From assembly GCA_002448875.1 (NCBI GenBank), contig DKAS01000157.1:1-6798 (forward strand): a DNA stretch of 6,798 bases, in the 5' to 3' direction. The position numbers were made by a program, and so were the translations under genes. This DNA is from Proteobacteria bacterium UBA6920 (GTDB lineage: Bacteria > Pseudomonadota > Gammaproteobacteria > SG8-11). The notes under the pieces were generated by a model. The model had not been told where the DNA came from. It searched no databases and worked only from the letters and a program-made list of their open reading frames with translations. Shown in pieces: positions 6,560 to 6,798 of the stretch (its first letter is position 1; each line of letters opens with the position of its first letter).

Positions 6560-6613
6560 GCGCCTGTTCCGCGCCTAATCTTCTGAACCGGTTACTATTT
6601 TTGGACAAGCCTA

Positions 6614-6798
6614 GTGAACAATAGCATTCTTGCCGTTTGCCCCTTGTGGGTCGTTCGCCTGTTCCCTTTCATCAAGTGGATACACCTGGTCAATCGCGAT
6701 TCCAATCGCATCGACCTGATGGCGGGCCTGATCGGCGCCGTGGTGGTGCTGCCCCAGGGGGTCGCCTTCGCCACCATCGCCGGCATGCCGCCCGAGTA
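6614..6798 (+). CDS. SulP family anion (sulfate/bicarbonate-type) permease, N-terminal fragment
   Basis: The first 61 codons are present and the frame runs off the window. After a short cytoplasmic lead (RLFPFIKWI, 15-23) comes DLMAGLIGAVVVLPQGVAFA (34-53) and AGMPPEY. This is the SulP signature at transmembrane segment 1: D-L-x-A-G-L, then hydrophobic residues, then P-Q-G-x-A and G-x-P-P-E-Y. SulP proteins are inner-membrane anion transporters or exchangers, often with a C-terminal STAS domain that would lie outside the window. Substrate (sulfate, bicarbonate or other) cannot be assigned from this fragment. The start is taken as GTG at 6614 because the in-frame stop TGA at 6584-6586 leaves no ATG before it, and the next ATG (codon 36) falls inside the first membrane segment. 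The Shine-Dalgarno match (GGACAAG) is weak. Confidence 0.88.
   Translation, partial: MNNSILAVCPLWVVRLFPFIKWIHLVNRDSNRIDLMAGLIGAVVVLPQGVAFATIAGMPPE

Overview
The window is GC-rich DNA, most likely from a Gram-negative proteobacterium and probably a gammaproteobacterium. The basis is a lipobox lipoprotein, Sec signal peptides, a GlyGly-CTERM-like anchor, Shine-Dalgarno sites and a SulP permease N-terminus. The assignment to class is inference. I see no RNA gene, insertion sequence, phage gene or CRISPR array.

Left half, minus strand. Two exported proteins are encoded in tandem. The upstream gene (2555-4840) encodes a 761-residue lipoprotein of the secreted beta-propeller family (Beta_propel, PF09826 / COG4880 type). 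About 240 bases further on, after a long imperfect hairpin, comes a second gene (2315 down to base 1, cut by the window edge). It encodes at least 771 residues of a modular surface protein: signal peptide, Reeler / choice-of-anchor V-like domain with an odd CX5CH site, HYR repeat, Calx-beta-like and PKD-like domains, a calcium-type DxDGDG stretch, a choice-of-anchor U-like region, a Gly-rich membrane anchor, and an unexpected hydrophilic tail that leaves the window still open.

Right half, plus strand. A divergent intergenic region (4841-5078) separates the lipoprotein gene from a small polytopic membrane protein of unknown function (5079-5432). Next, behind its own leader, is a 270-residue exported protein that I do not recognise (5627-6439), ending in a GC-rich stem-loop. 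The window closes on the first 61 codons of a SulP-family anion permease (6614 onward).

How they fit together: the two minus-strand genes plausibly supply cell-envelope or surface proteins and could be co-expressed. The plus-strand genes have separate leaders and look like independent units. Nothing here is a recognisable defence, secondary-metabolite or mobile system. The least explained items are the modular surface protein (heme-like site and tail), the unknown periplasmic protein, and the hairpin structures between genes.
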